A stretch of DNA of 64,000 bases from an uncultured Bacteroidales bacterium (lineage in GTDB: Bacteria; Bacteroidota; Bacteroidia; Bacteroidales; F082): positions 62,001 through 126,000 of the forward strand of contig CAMHJX010000004.1 in the NCBI GenBank assembly GCA_946185535.1. The letters run 5' to 3'. The notes under the pieces were generated by a model, which saw nothing but the letters and a program-made list of their open reading frames with translations, made no database searches and had not been told where the DNA came from. A program made the translations under genes and the position numbers. Shown piece by piece: positions 24,184 to 33,298 of the stretch. Within the stretch, counting starts at the first letter, position 1. Each line of letters begins with the position of its first letter.

Positions 24184-25202
24184 CAGCAGTCGATTTTGAG
24201 GTCGCCTTCTTTAATCCATCCTATTTTCCTCAGAATCATACCGAAAAGCCAAGAAAGCACGGCAGGCAGAACGAAGCAAACCAAAGTCATGCCAAGCCAC
24301 ATGTTCATGCCACCTTCAGGCATGGCGGTGTAGATGCCGATGGGTCCGACGAGGCCGCAAGTGCCCATGCCGGAACCGATGGGGATGTTCTCCAGATGGA
24401 AGATGCAAGTTGAGATGGGGCCTGTGATGGCGGCAGTGAGCAGTACTGGAATCCAGATTTTAGGATTTTTCACGATGTTACCCATTTGCAACATCGAAGT
24501 GCCGAGACCTTGGGCCACGAGTCCGCCCCAGCGGTTTTCCTTGAAACTCAACACGGCAAAACCAATCATCTGTGCGCAGCAGCCGGCCGTGGCAGCACCT
24601 CCAGCGATGCCACCCAAGCCGATGGCGAGGCATATGGCCGCCGAGCTGATAGGCAAAGTGAGCACTGCACCGATGACCACAGAGACGACAATGCCCATGA
24701 GGAAGGGCTGCATTTGCGTGGCGTTCTCGATGAAGGTGCCGAGGGCGGTCATAACCTTTTGGATGGGAGCGCCTACAGCATAAGCCATTAATACACCGCT
24801 GATGATGACCACGGCAGGCGTGACGAGGATGTCGACTTGGGTTTCCTTGTAGACGATTTTGCCTAGTTCTGCGGCTACGATCACGGCAACGTAGGCGCCC
24901 ATCGGTCCACCAAGTTCGTTGCCTGCGATACCCACGGCGATGGCACTGAACAGCACCAAGCCTTCGCATTTGAGCTTGTAAGCTATGGCAACGGCGATGG
25001 CGGCTCCTGTGGCGGCCTTGGCATATTTGGCGATGGTCTCAAAAGCTTCAATTCCGGTCTTGTCTCCTAAAGTTTGGAAGATGGTACCGATAAGCAACGA
25101 GGCGAACAAGCCCAGCGCCATAGCACCAAGAGCGTCGACAAAATAGGCCTTCCAGGTCATGTCGACGCCCTTGCGCTGTAGGAATGATTTGAATTTGCTC
25201 AT
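24183..25202 (-). CDS. PfoR/PTS EIIC-like membrane protein
   Basis: A 339-residue protein with about ten membrane helices rich in Gly and Ala, matching the PTS_EIIC_2 (PfoR-like) family: KAYFVDALGAMALGLFASLLIGTIFQTLG near the start, ELGGPMGAYVAVIVAAELGK, and SGMGTCGLVGPIGIYTAM towards the end. No EIIA, EIIB, HPr or sugar gene is adjacent, and Bacteroidota mostly lack sugar PTS, so it is unlikely to work as a classical PTS permease; a stand-alone transporter or regulator is possible. Its stop overlaps the recX start. The 5' leader is a GAGACT/AGTCCC repeat ending 7 bases before the ATG. Confidence 0.85.
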   Translation of the reverse strand: MSKFKSFLQRKGVDMTWKAYFVDALGAMALGLFASLLIGTIFQTLGDKTGIEAFETIAKYAKAATGAAIAVAIAYKLKCEGLVLFSAIAVGIAGNELGGPMGAYVAVIVAAELGKIVYKETQVDILVTPAVVIISGVLMAYAVGAPIQKVMTALGTFIENATQMQPFLMGIVVSVVIGAVLTLPISSAAICLAIGLGGIAGGAATAGCCAQMIGFAVLSFKENRWGGLVAQGLGTSMLQMGNIVKNPKIWIPVLLTAAITGPISTCIFHLENIPIGSGMGTCGLVGPIGIYTAMPEGGMNMWLGMTLVCFVLPAVLSWLFGMILRKIGWIKEGDLKIDC

Positions 25203-25208
25203 GGTTGT

Positions 25209-25291
25209 GACACGGGACTTCGGGACTTCGGGACTTTGAGACTTCGGGACTTTGCTTGTCTCTTAGTCCCGTGGTCTCGCAGTCTCGCGTC
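25209..25291 (-). repeat. GAGACT/AGTCCC leader repeat, copy B
   Basis: Read on the minus strand: GACGCGAGACTGCGAGACC, GGGACTAAGAGACAAG, then AGTCCCGAAGTCTC and repeated AGTCCCGA, ending close to the ATG at 25202. Same arm order as copies A, C and D. Confidence 0.8.
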
Positions 25292-25296
25292 AAATA

Positions 25297-26028
25297 TTAA
25301 AACTCAATGCCTTGAATGCCGTTTTCCTTCATCAGGTCGGCGAGTTTGGTGTCGCTTTCGTCGACGGCGGCGAGGCAGTTGGTCACGACGCGCACTTGCT
25401 TGGCAGGATAGAAAGCAATCAGGTCCTTAACGGTTTCATATACGCAGTAATCGGTGGCGATACCGCAGACATCGATGCCTTCGAAATGTTCAAATTCTTC
25501 GATGGTGCGACGCAGTTTTTCACCGCTGTGTTCGTTTTGGAAGATGCTAAACTCTTCCTTTTCAGCCAAATCGCCTTTTTCCATGAAGTGAACTTGGAAG
25601 CCACTACCGTTACCCACCAAGTTTTCAAGTACACTGTACAAGTTGGGGTAGACTTTCATACCCTCAGTGCCTTGTACGCAGTGAGGTGGAAATACACCGC
25701 CTTGCTCAACGAAAGAGCAGTGGTTTTTGGGATGGGCATCTTGTGTAACGATAACCCAGCCGTAATTCTTCCAGGCGCCCTGTTTCAAAGCCTTGGCGAG
25801 GTAATCCATGGCAGCAGGACCATTTTTTGTGGCTAAGCTACCTGTGGTGAAATCAACTTGAGGGTCAACGATGATGAGCAGACGGTTGGGAAGAGTGGCT
25901 TGCTCTACCTTAGTTTCGGTGGTGGTTCCATTTTGAACTTCTTCGTCTTCTTTTTGGTTGTTGTTGCCGCAGCCAGCAAAAGCAAGGGCTGCTACGAGCA
26001 CGATGGCTCCAAGGATGTGTCTTTTCAT
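25297..26028 (-). CDS. Lipoprotein nicotinamidase (isochorismatase-like hydrolase)
   Basis: A 243-residue protein with the isochorismatase-hydrolase fold. The nicotinamidase triad is visible: Asp55 in LIIVDPQVDF, Lys151 in MEKGDLAEKEEFS and Cys195 in IATDYCVYETV; Asp97 and His99 in TQDAHPKNHCSF fit the metal site, and PPHCVQGTEG is a PncA signature. Such enzymes convert nicotinamide to nicotinate for NAD salvage and are normally cytosolic. Here the N-terminus is a lipoprotein signal with lipobox AFAGC (Cys20), followed by a polar linker, which would place the enzyme outside the inner membrane. Single gene with its own -7 box at 26059. Confidence 0.87.
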   Translation of the reverse strand: MKRHILGAIVLVAALAFAGCGNNNQKEDEEVQNGTTTETKVEQATLPNRLLIIVDPQVDFTTGSLATKNGPAAMDYLAKALKQGAWKNYGWVIVTQDAHPKNHCSFVEQGGVFPPHCVQGTEGMKVYPNLYSVLENLVGNGSGFQVHFMEKGDLAEKEEFSIFQNEHSGEKLRRTIEEFEHFEGIDVCGIATDYCVYETVKDLIAFYPAKQVRVVTNCLAAVDESDTKLADLMKENGIQGIEF

Positions 26029-26058
26029 TGCTTTACTTTATGATTTAGAAATTTGCGG

Positions 26059-26066
26059 CAAAATTA
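26059..26066 (-). promoter_or_regulatory. Promoter -7 box for lipoprotein nicotinamidase
   Basis: Minus strand TAATTTTG, 30 bases upstream of the ATG at 26028. Confidence 0.5.
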
Positions 26067-26073
26067 GTGAATT

Positions 26074-27897
26074 TTATGATTTGTAGAGCTTTTTAATCCA
26101 ATCTGCGTGTCCGATTCTGCGCAAGGCATTCTTAACCCACTCGCGGTTCTCGGGTTTGTACCAGAAGAAAAAGCGTTGTTGGGCGAGTTTTTCTTCTTTG
26201 GTTTTGGCAACGAACACGGGCTCCAAAGTGTAGGGATCGTACCCCGAATAATAGATTTCGGTGGCCAAAGTCATAGGGGTGGGAGTGAAGTCTTGTACTT
26301 GCTCCAAATGATAACCTAACTCTTTGGTTTTCACGGCTAACTCTGCCATATCCTCGAGGTAACAGTCGGGGTGAGAGGAGAGGAAATAGGGGATGAGTTG
26401 CTGGTTCAGATGCTCTTTTTCGTTGATAGCATCGAACTTCTTTTTCAGCTTGATGAACATGTCGAACTTGGGCTTGCGCATGAGTTTGAGGACGGCATCG
26501 CTGGTATGTTCGGGAGCCACTTTCAGTCGTCCGCTGACATGTCTTGTGACCAGTTGGCGGAAGTATTCGTCATAGCCCATGGCTTTGTTTTCTTCAGGCG
26601 TGCTGTCGTGCAGGAACAGGTCGTAGCGAATGCCTGAGCCGATGGTGGCTTTCTTCACTTTTGGGTTTGCGTCTACCTCTTTGTATATCTCGATAAGCGG
26701 ATGATGGTCGGTGTTGAGGTTCTTGCAGACGGTGGGTTGCAGACAGGTGGGACGGGCGCATTTCTCACAGAGGCGCTCGTCTTTGCCTTTCATGCGGTAC
26801 ATGTTGGCCGATGGACCACCGAGATCGCTGATGTAACCCTTAAAGTCTTCCATTTCGGTGACTTTTTCCACCTCACGCATGATGGATTCTTTGCTGCGCG
26901 AGGCGACGAACTTGCCCTGATGCGCCGAAATGGTGCAGAAGGCACAGCCGCCGAAGCATCCCCGATGTAGGTTGACGGAGTGACGAATCATCTCGTAGGC
27001 GGGAATCACGCCGCGTTTGGCATATTTCGGATGCGGTAGGCGTGTGTAAGGCAAGTCGAAGCTGGCGTCAATCTGTTCTGTTGTAAATGTTGGCAAGGGA
27101 GGGTTGATTATAAGCCTTTGGTTGCCAACTTCTTGTATCAGCCTCGCGGCGTGTTTCTTATTGGATTCTTCCTCGATGTGACGGAAGTTGGAGGCATATT
27201 TCTTTTTGTCTTTTAAACAGACTTCGTGTGAGACAAGTTCGATAGTCTCGCCATCGAAATCGGGAAGTGGCTGTTTCTTGTCTTGCAAAAAGAAGGTCTG
27301 TTTGATGTCGGTCAGTTCGCTGACTTTCTTGCCGTTTTGGATGGCTTTGGCGATCTCCACCATGGTGAGTTCTCCCATGCCGTAAACGCCAAGGTCGGCT
27401 TCCGAGTCGACCAAGATGCTGGGTTTCAAGCAGTCATCCCAATAGTCGTAATGCGTCACTCTGCGTAGTGAGGCTTCGATGCCGCCGATGACGACGGGCA
27501 CATCGGGATAGAGTCGCTTGAGGATGTTGGTGTAGACGATGGTGGCTCTGTCGGGACGGAAGCCCGCTTCACCACCCGGCGTGTAGGCATCGTTGCTGCG
27601 TAAGCGCTTGTTGGCAGTGTAATGGTTCACCATAGAGTCCATGCAGCCCGCCGAAACGCCGAAATAAAGTCTCGGCTTGCCGAATTTCTTGAAATCGCGC
27701 AAGTCATCTCTCCAATTGGGTTGCGGGATAAGTGCAACTCGGAAACCGTTGTGCTCCAGCACCCTTCCAATGACTGCCGCCCCAAACGCTGGATGGTCGA
27801 CGTATGCATCGCCCGTGACGAACACGATGTCCACTTCATCCCAACCGCGCAGGTCGGTTTCTTTCTTCGTTATGGGAAGCCAGTCTAGCAGGGTCAT
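26074..27897 (-). CDS. YgiQ family radical SAM protein
   Basis: A 607-residue radical SAM protein of the YgiQ family (UPF0313). The N-terminal B12-binding-like part has VDIVFVTGDAYVDHPAFGAAVIGRVLE, the core carries the cluster motif RGCFGGCAFCTISAHQGK (CxxxCxxC), and the end has the family's FTPTPMTLATEIYYSGYDP. The substrate is unknown. The ATG at 27897 is chosen; an in-frame TTG at 27915 overlaps the promoter box. Single gene. Confidence 0.93.
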   Translation of the reverse strand: MTLLDWLPITKKETDLRGWDEVDIVFVTGDAYVDHPAFGAAVIGRVLEHNGFRVALIPQPNWRDDLRDFKKFGKPRLYFGVSAGCMDSMVNHYTANKRLRSNDAYTPGGEAGFRPDRATIVYTNILKRLYPDVPVVIGGIEASLRRVTHYDYWDDCLKPSILVDSEADLGVYGMGELTMVEIAKAIQNGKKVSELTDIKQTFFLQDKKQPLPDFDGETIELVSHEVCLKDKKKYASNFRHIEEESNKKHAARLIQEVGNQRLIINPPLPTFTTEQIDASFDLPYTRLPHPKYAKRGVIPAYEMIRHSVNLHRGCFGGCAFCTISAHQGKFVASRSKESIMREVEKVTEMEDFKGYISDLGGPSANMYRMKGKDERLCEKCARPTCLQPTVCKNLNTDHHPLIEIYKEVDANPKVKKATIGSGIRYDLFLHDSTPEENKAMGYDEYFRQLVTRHVSGRLKVAPEHTSDAVLKLMRKPKFDMFIKLKKKFDAINEKEHLNQQLIPYFLSSHPDCYLEDMAELAVKTKELGYHLEQVQDFTPTPMTLATEIYYSGYDPYTLEPVFVAKTKEEKLAQQRFFFWYKPENREWVKNALRRIGHADWIKKLYKS

Positions 27898-27912
27898 TCC
27901 GTGAATTTTTTG

Positions 27913-27920
27913 CAAAGATA
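27913..27920 (-). promoter_or_regulatory. Promoter -7 box for ygiQ-like gene
   Basis: Minus strand TATCTTTG, 16 bases upstream of the ATG at 27897. Confidence 0.6.
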
Positions 27921-28024
27921 ATTATTTATTGAAAACCCTTCTTTATCTCAAAAAGAATTCCGACCTTTGCAGCCGCAAAAATCGAAGCTTATTTATTATT
28001 TAAAGAATTATAAATCAAACATTT

Positions 28025-29017
28025 ATGAAAAAATTTAACGACATAATGAAGGAAATTGGCCAGGCTTTGGTCAGCAAAAAGTTTTGGGTTGAGCTGATGA
28101 TTATGACTTTCGGCATGTTCATGACCGGTGTTTGCGTCTATTATTTCCTCGTTCCCAGCAAGCTGATTGTGGGTTCCATCTCGGGTCTTTCCATCGTGTT
28201 GACCAACATTTTCAATGGCATGGGCATCAGCATTGGCCTTCCTACGATGATTACCGTCATCAACGCTATCTTGTTGATTCTTGCCTATATCCTCGTTGGC
28301 AAAGAATTTGGACTTAAAACGGTTTATTGCGCCTTGATTCTTGGCCCTATGACCAAATTCTGCGAATGGCTCTATCCTTGGCAGAATTTTGCCACTCCAA
28401 ACGATTATCTGGTTAATATGGGTGTCGCTCCCGACCAAGCCTTCTCTGTGATGGGTAACCCGTGGTTTGACCTGCTCTGCTGCGTGATTATCCTTAGTGC
28501 GGCACAAACGCTGATGTTCTCTATCAATGCCTCCACTGGCGGCCTCGACATTTTGGCCAAGATTGTCAACAAATACCTACATTTCGACATGGGTAAGTCG
28601 GTGAGCGTGGCTGGCGCTATCATCTGCCTCACGGCTTTTGCCATCAACCCCTTCCAAATGGTTGTCATTGGCCTCATCGCCACTTGGATCAACGGTATGG
28701 TAGTGAATATGTTCACGGCTAATTTGAACCAACGCAAGCGCGTTTGCATTGTTTCTAAGGACTACGACCGTATTCGTCATTACATCATTGATGAACTTCA
28801 CCGTGGTTGCACACTTTATGAAGTTATCGGAGGTTACACCAATGAAAAGTCGATTGAATTGGAGTCCTTGCTCACCAACGATGAGTTCTCGAAGTTGATG
28901 GAATACCTTGGAAAGAACGAAATCAATGCTTTCACTACTGCCGGTAACGTCAGTGAGGTTTACGGTTTGTGGGCAAAAGACAGACATCGTACAAGAAAGC
29001 ACGCAGAAAAGCGTTAA
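28025..29017 (+). CDS. YitT family membrane protein
   Basis: A 330-residue protein with a YitT_membrane domain (about five helices, residues 15-205; GMFMTGVCVYYFLVPSKLIVGSISGLSIVLTN is typical) and a C-terminal cytosolic DUF2179 domain (about 235-320; VCIVSKDYDRIRHYIIDELHRGCTLYEVIGGYT). The N-terminal tail is longer than usual. The function of the family is not settled. It is followed by a GC-rich hairpin and T-run. Confidence 0.92.
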   Translation: MKKFNDIMKEIGQALVSKKFWVELMIMTFGMFMTGVCVYYFLVPSKLIVGSISGLSIVLTNIFNGMGISIGLPTMITVINAILLILAYILVGKEFGLKTVYCALILGPMTKFCEWLYPWQNFATPNDYLVNMGVAPDQAFSVMGNPWFDLLCCVIILSAAQTLMFSINASTGGLDILAKIVNKYLHFDMGKSVSVAGAIICLTAFAINPFQMVVIGLIATWINGMVVNMFTANLNQRKRVCIVSKDYDRIRHYIIDELHRGCTLYEVIGGYTNEKSIELESLLTNDEFSKLMEYLGKNEINAFTTAGNVSEVYGLWAKDRHRTRKHAEKR

Positions 29018-29044
29018 TATAATAGTAAGATTGTTTTTTCATGG

Positions 29045-29083
29045 TCCCGCGGTTTGGAGTTTCTCCTGCCGCGGTTTTTTTTG
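29045..29083 (+). terminator. Terminator after YitT gene
   Basis: CCGCGG...CCGCGG arms with GGAG/CTCC inside and then eight T residues. Confidence 0.85.
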
Positions 29084-29098
29084 TATGAAAAAAATGAC

Positions 29099-29106
29099 TA
29101 TTTTTG
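29099..29106 (+). promoter_or_regulatory. Promoter -7 box for pepT
   Basis: TATTTTTG, 22 bases upstream of the ATG at 29129; a TTTG lies at 29080-29083, closer than the usual spacing. Confidence 0.5.
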
Positions 29107-29128
29107 TGCCAAATTAAAACCTGACAAA

Positions 29129-30352
29129 ATGGAAAAGCTTTTAGACAAATTCTTGAGATATGTCTCTGTGGAGACCACCTCCGATGAAAACTCCGAATCA
29201 CAACCCAGCACAGTTAAACAGCTGAACTTGTTGAAAATGCTTCGCGATGAGCTTCAGGCCATGGGCATAAAGGCCGAACTGGACGAATATGGCTATGTGA
29301 TGGCCACCATCCCTTCCAATGTCGACCGCGAGATTCCTGCCATTGGATTTATTGCCCATGTGGATACCTCACCTGACGCTTCGGGTGCTGACATCAAGCC
29401 ACAAATCATCCCGAACTACGACGGCAACGACATTGTGCTGAACAAAGAAAAGAACATCGTTCTTCGTGTTTCTGAGTTTCCTGAGATGTCGCAGTATAAA
29501 GGTCAAACAATGATTACCACCGACGGCACAACCTTGCTTGGCGCTGATGACAAGGCAGGTGTGGCCGAAATCATGTATGCCGCCCAATACATGATGGAGC
29601 ATCCCGACTTCAAACATGGCGAAATCAAGATTGGTTTCACGCCTGATGAGGAAATCGGTCGCGGTGTGGTGAAGTTCGATGTGAAGAAGTTCGGGGCAAA
29701 GTATGCCTACACGATGGATGGAGGCGAAATCGGTGAGTTGGAGTATGAGAACTTCAACGCTGCTGGAGCCAAGATTCACATTCAAGGCAGCAATATCCAT
29801 CCTGGTTATGGCAAGGACAAGATGGTGAACTCAATGCTCATCGCCATGGAACTCAACGGGATGCTGCCTGTGGAACAGCGTCCGCGTTTTACGCAAGGTT
29901 ATGAGGGGTTCTTCCACCTGACCGAAATCAACGGCACGGTAGAGGAGACCACGATGTCGTATATCATCCGCGACCACGACCGTGAGAAGTTTGAGGAAAA
30001 GAAGGCCTTGATCACTTCTGTTACGGAGTTCTTGAATAAGAAGTATGGCGATGTGGTGAAGTTGGAACTGAAGCACCAGTATTACAACATGCGTCAGGAA
30101 GTGGAACCGCATTTCTTTATTGTCGAAAGAGCGATTAAGGCCATGGAAATGGCCAACATCAAGCCGAAAGTGCAGCCCATCCGTGGTGGTACTGACGGTG
30201 CCAATCTCTCGTTTATGGGTTTGCCTTGCCCCAACATCTTCGCTGGTGGTCACAATTTCCATGGCAAGTTGGAATATGTGCCGCTTGAGAGTATGATGAA
30301 AGCTTCTGAGGTGATTCTGAACATTATCACCTTGTTCCAAGCTGAGGGCTGA
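29129..30352 (+). CDS. pepT: Peptidase T (tripeptide aminopeptidase)
   Basis: A 407-residue M20 family zinc peptidase that removes the N-terminal residue of tripeptides in the cytoplasm. Motifs visible: FIAHVDTSPDASG (metal His and Asp, about 75-87), DGTTLLGADDKAGVAEIM (about 132-150) and GFTPDEEIGRGVVKFD (catalytic Glu, about 170-186), then the C-terminal IRGGTDGANLSFMGLPCPNIFAGG. Start at 29129 follows the promoter box and fits the family. A membrane protein gene starts 5 bases after its stop, so they are probably co-transcribed. Confidence 0.95.
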   Translation: MEKLLDKFLRYVSVETTSDENSESQPSTVKQLNLLKMLRDELQAMGIKAELDEYGYVMATIPSNVDREIPAIGFIAHVDTSPDASGADIKPQIIPNYDGNDIVLNKEKNIVLRVSEFPEMSQYKGQTMITTDGTTLLGADDKAGVAEIMYAAQYMMEHPDFKHGEIKIGFTPDEEIGRGVVKFDVKKFGAKYAYTMDGGEIGELEYENFNAAGAKIHIQGSNIHPGYGKDKMVNSMLIAMELNGMLPVEQRPRFTQGYEGFFHLTEINGTVEETTMSYIIRDHDREKFEEKKALITSVTEFLNKKYGDVVKLELKHQYYNMRQEVEPHFFIVERAIKAMEMANIKPKVQPIRGGTDGANLSFMGLPCPNIFAGGHNFHGKLEYVPLESMMKASEVILNIITLFQAEG

Positions 30353-30357
30353 GGAAT

Positions 30358-31815
30358 ATGAAGGAAATGACCTTGAGTAAACGACAGAAAAACATCACGC
30401 TGGCATCGGTTTTCACCTTTGCCGGCGTATTGTATGCCCTTATCTCTTTGGTTAACCATTATCTTTTCAAGACTTACGCGCTCGACTTGGGGCTTTACAC
30501 CCATGCGATGTATGACTACATGCATTTTCGCGTTGACGATTGCAGCATGTTCAAGGCTGTTCCGCAAAGCATCCTCAGCGACCATTTCGACTTGTATTTG
30601 GTCATTTTGTCGCCACTGATATATGTGTTTGGAAGCTACACCTTGCTCGTTGTTCAGATTGCTGCCGTGCTGTTTGGCGGTTGGGGTGTTTACAAGCTGA
30701 TAGGCCTTTATACTGAGGATGGTTGGATGCCGGTTTTGGCTGCCACTGTCTTTTTCTTTTCATTCGGAATCATTCATGCAATAGCCTACGACTATCATTC
30801 CAATGTGTTGACCGCCATGTTGTTGCCATGGCTGCTCTTCTTCCTTAAGAAACGGAGGTTTGCTTTGACATCTTTGTTCGTCGTGCTGTTTGTCATCGGA
30901 AAGGAGAACATGTCGTTATGGCTGTTTTTCATAGCCATCGCTTTGATGTGGGATTATAGGAAGGACAAGAAAGCTCTATGGTATTTGGCCGGCTATGCTG
31001 TGTTTGCCTTGGCTTATTTCTTCATTATCAATATGATAGTGATGCCGAGAATAGGTGGTAGTGGAGGCGGTTTCGCCCGTTATGCTCATTTGGGCGATAA
31101 TTATGTGGACATTGCCTCGAGGTTGATTAAGCATCCGTTTGAGACCATTCAAATGTTGTTCACCAACACTAATGGCATCTCGAACTTTGATGGTATAAAA
31201 GAGGAATTTTATGTATGCGCTTTGGCTTCAGGAATGTTACTTACTTTGTTGAAGCCCAACTATTTGATAATGATAGTCCCTCTGCTGGCTCAGAAAATGT
31301 TTGCTGTTGACCCTAACTTCTGGGGTATCTCTTTCCAGTATTCGGTTGAATTTGTGCCAGTATTGGTGGTCTCGTCGTTTTTGGTGCTTGTCAAGTTGAA
31401 GAACGGTAAGTGGCGAATGGCATTGAGCTTAGTCTTGTTGCTCTCTACAGTGCTGACCACCTTTTATACTATAGGAGTACCAAAGTCAGCCATCTTGGTT
31501 GACCAGTTATGTGTGTATCAGGGCCGTCATTACGAGCAAGAAGAATTTGATGTGCATTATGCCCGAGAGTTGCTAAAGATGATTCCTGACGATGCTTCAG
31601 TGAGTGCTACATCTAATTTCGTACCTCATTTGGCTTTGCGTGAAAACATTCAAAACTTTGCGCATGCAACCAAAATCGAAGCTGATTATGTGCTGATTAC
31701 GGAACATTATGTCAACTTTGAGCGTAATGGCCAATTGGTGTTTACCAACCGTTCGGAGTATGAGACCATAGCTTCCGATGGTCGTTTGCATCTGCTTCGT
31801 CGGAAGTTGCAATGA
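30358..31815 (+). CDS. DUF2079 family polytopic membrane protein
   Basis: A 485-residue protein with ten or more membrane helices and the DUF2079 pattern: FKTYALDLGLYTHAMYDYMHF near residue 40, then QSILSDHFDLYLVILSPL, HAIAYDYHSNVLTAMLLPWLLF and ...GKENMSLWLFFIAIAL. DUF2079 proteins share the overall layout of GT-C glycosyltransferases, but their activity is not known. It runs tail to tail into the minus-strand glycosyltransferase gene with only 3 bases between. Confidence 0.85.
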   Translation: MKEMTLSKRQKNITLASVFTFAGVLYALISLVNHYLFKTYALDLGLYTHAMYDYMHFRVDDCSMFKAVPQSILSDHFDLYLVILSPLIYVFGSYTLLVVQIAAVLFGGWGVYKLIGLYTEDGWMPVLAATVFFFSFGIIHAIAYDYHSNVLTAMLLPWLLFFLKKRRFALTSLFVVLFVIGKENMSLWLFFIAIALMWDYRKDKKALWYLAGYAVFALAYFFIINMIVMPRIGGSGGGFARYAHLGDNYVDIASRLIKHPFETIQMLFTNTNGISNFDGIKEEFYVCALASGMLLTLLKPNYLIMIVPLLAQKMFAVDPNFWGISFQYSVEFVPVLVVSSFLVLVKLKNGKWRMALSLVLLLSTVLTTFYTIGVPKSAILVDQLCVYQGRHYEQEEFDVHYARELLKMIPDDASVSATSNFVPHLALRENIQNFAHATKIEADYVLITEHYVNFERNGQLVFTNRSEYETIASDGRLHLLRRKLQ

Positions 31816-31818
31816 AAA

Positions 31819-33291
31819 TTACTTTGAGAAGTAGTTGACAGAATAGGGATGTTCGTCTTGTTCCCTTTCCAATCGGAAGCCGTGGTTTTCCAAGTATTCT
31901 CTTAATCCGTTGGTGGGCATGTCTTTGTGATATGGAAATACTACTTTGTCGTAGGCACTGAAATCCGCTTTTTGGTAGTTGATGTCGTAATAATAGCCCT
32001 GTTTCAGCAGATAATCTTGAAACACATAATAATTAGTGGGTTGGCTTTGTGTGCGGAAAGCCTCATGGTTTTCTTCTAGATAATAAGTGAACTGTTTGTC
32101 GAAATACTCGGGCAGTATGACGAGCGCTTTTTCGTTTTCCTTTGCTTCAACTAGTTGATGTACAATGGGCTTAACATTGTAATGCCATCCACTAAAGTGA
32201 TTAGTGAAACTGTCGGGAGAGCAGGAAATGGCCATTGCTATGGCAAAAACTCCCATGAGTGAGAGCCCAAAAGCCTTTCTTTTTGGGAACAGATAGAGGC
32301 AATAAGAGGCGATGGAAAGATAGAAAAAGGGGAAAATGAAGTAGAAATAACGGTCGAGGAAGAAGCCAGTGAAATAGGAAAGTACAAACGAAACCAGTAG
32401 CGGAACAACCCATAGCAAAGTAAGGATGCCAATATTCCCGAACTGATATTTCTTTTTGAAAATATTGATAATCAATATAATAAATACTGATATAAGGATT
32501 GCAATAGCCAGCACTGTTGTGACAGGAACATTGCACATGCGCCATAGGAAATCGTATAGCGCTTCGGGACTGGTGGTCTTAGCAATCCAAGTGCCGTGTA
32601 TTCCTGAGTCGATAAAGCGTGTGAACAACACTGGAAACATCGGCACAAAAAGTAGGATAAGCGATGCTGCGTGAATCAGATATGGCTTCCAAATCTTCTT
32701 TCTTATAGGATTGATTGCCAATGCAATAAGAAATTCCATTACGATGATCCAAACGGAAAGGTAATGCCCGTACATGAGCATCAAATTGACTAAGGTCAAT
32801 AGGATGAATTTGAAGGTTTTAGGATTTTTGATGATGCTGATGAACAAGAAAGCAGAGCTTGCTGAGAGGAATCCGATGAGGCTATAAACGCGGCATTCGT
32901 GTGCCAGATAAATGGAAAAAGTTGAGAAACAATAGAATAGGGAAGCTGCAATACCTGCCCACCTGTGGATGTACTTTTCACCGAGCAAATAAATCGGGAT
33001 AATGGTCAATGTGCTGAAAATGAGTGATAAGGAACGAATGGCGACTTCAGAGATGCCGAAAGGCTTGATCCAGAAATGCAATAGAACTTCCCAAAGTGGA
33101 GGGTTGTCGCCTTTGCAAAGCATTCGTATGGCGTCAGGTAGGCTTTGCAGTGCCATATAAAGCGAGAAGCTTTCATCATACCCAAGGTCGGTTTTGCCTA
33201 CATACCAAATGCGAAGCACGGCAGCGATGACTACCAATATCAGGCACTCGATAATGGTTCGGAGACGGTTTGTCATCAGCAACTGTTTCAT
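31819..33291 (-). CDS. GT39-like membrane glycosyltransferase
   Basis: A 490-residue GT-C fold protein with about ten membrane helices. The conserved acidic pair in the first outer loop is visible (GKTDLGYDESFSLYMALQS, about 33-51), and the next motif GDNPPLWEVLLHFWIKPFG follows, as in PMT/ArnT-like enzymes that use polyprenyl-phosphate sugars. The acceptor is unknown; lipid A, a surface glycan or glycoprotein are possible. It is 7 bases downstream of a second GT-C gene, at the end of a minus-strand operon starting near 36206. Confidence 0.83.
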   Translation of the reverse strand: MKQLLMTNRLRTIIECLILVVIAAVLRIWYVGKTDLGYDESFSLYMALQSLPDAIRMLCKGDNPPLWEVLLHFWIKPFGISEVAIRSLSLIFSTLTIIPIYLLGEKYIHRWAGIAASLFYCFSTFSIYLAHECRVYSLIGFLSASSAFLFISIIKNPKTFKFILLTLVNLMLMYGHYLSVWIIVMEFLIALAINPIRKKIWKPYLIHAASLILLFVPMFPVLFTRFIDSGIHGTWIAKTTSPEALYDFLWRMCNVPVTTVLAIAILISVFIILIINIFKKKYQFGNIGILTLLWVVPLLVSFVLSYFTGFFLDRYFYFIFPFFYLSIASYCLYLFPKRKAFGLSLMGVFAIAMAISCSPDSFTNHFSGWHYNVKPIVHQLVEAKENEKALVILPEYFDKQFTYYLEENHEAFRTQSQPTNYYVFQDYLLKQGYYYDINYQKADFSAYDKVVFPYHKDMPTNGLREYLENHGFRLEREQDEHPYSVNYFSK

Positions 33292-33298
33292 GGTTTCC

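Noticed and set aside
24183..25202. Functional sugar phosphotransferase permease
   Set aside because: No EIIA, EIIB, HPr or EI genes are nearby and the sequence fits the PfoR-like subgroup, so transport by PTS is not claimed.
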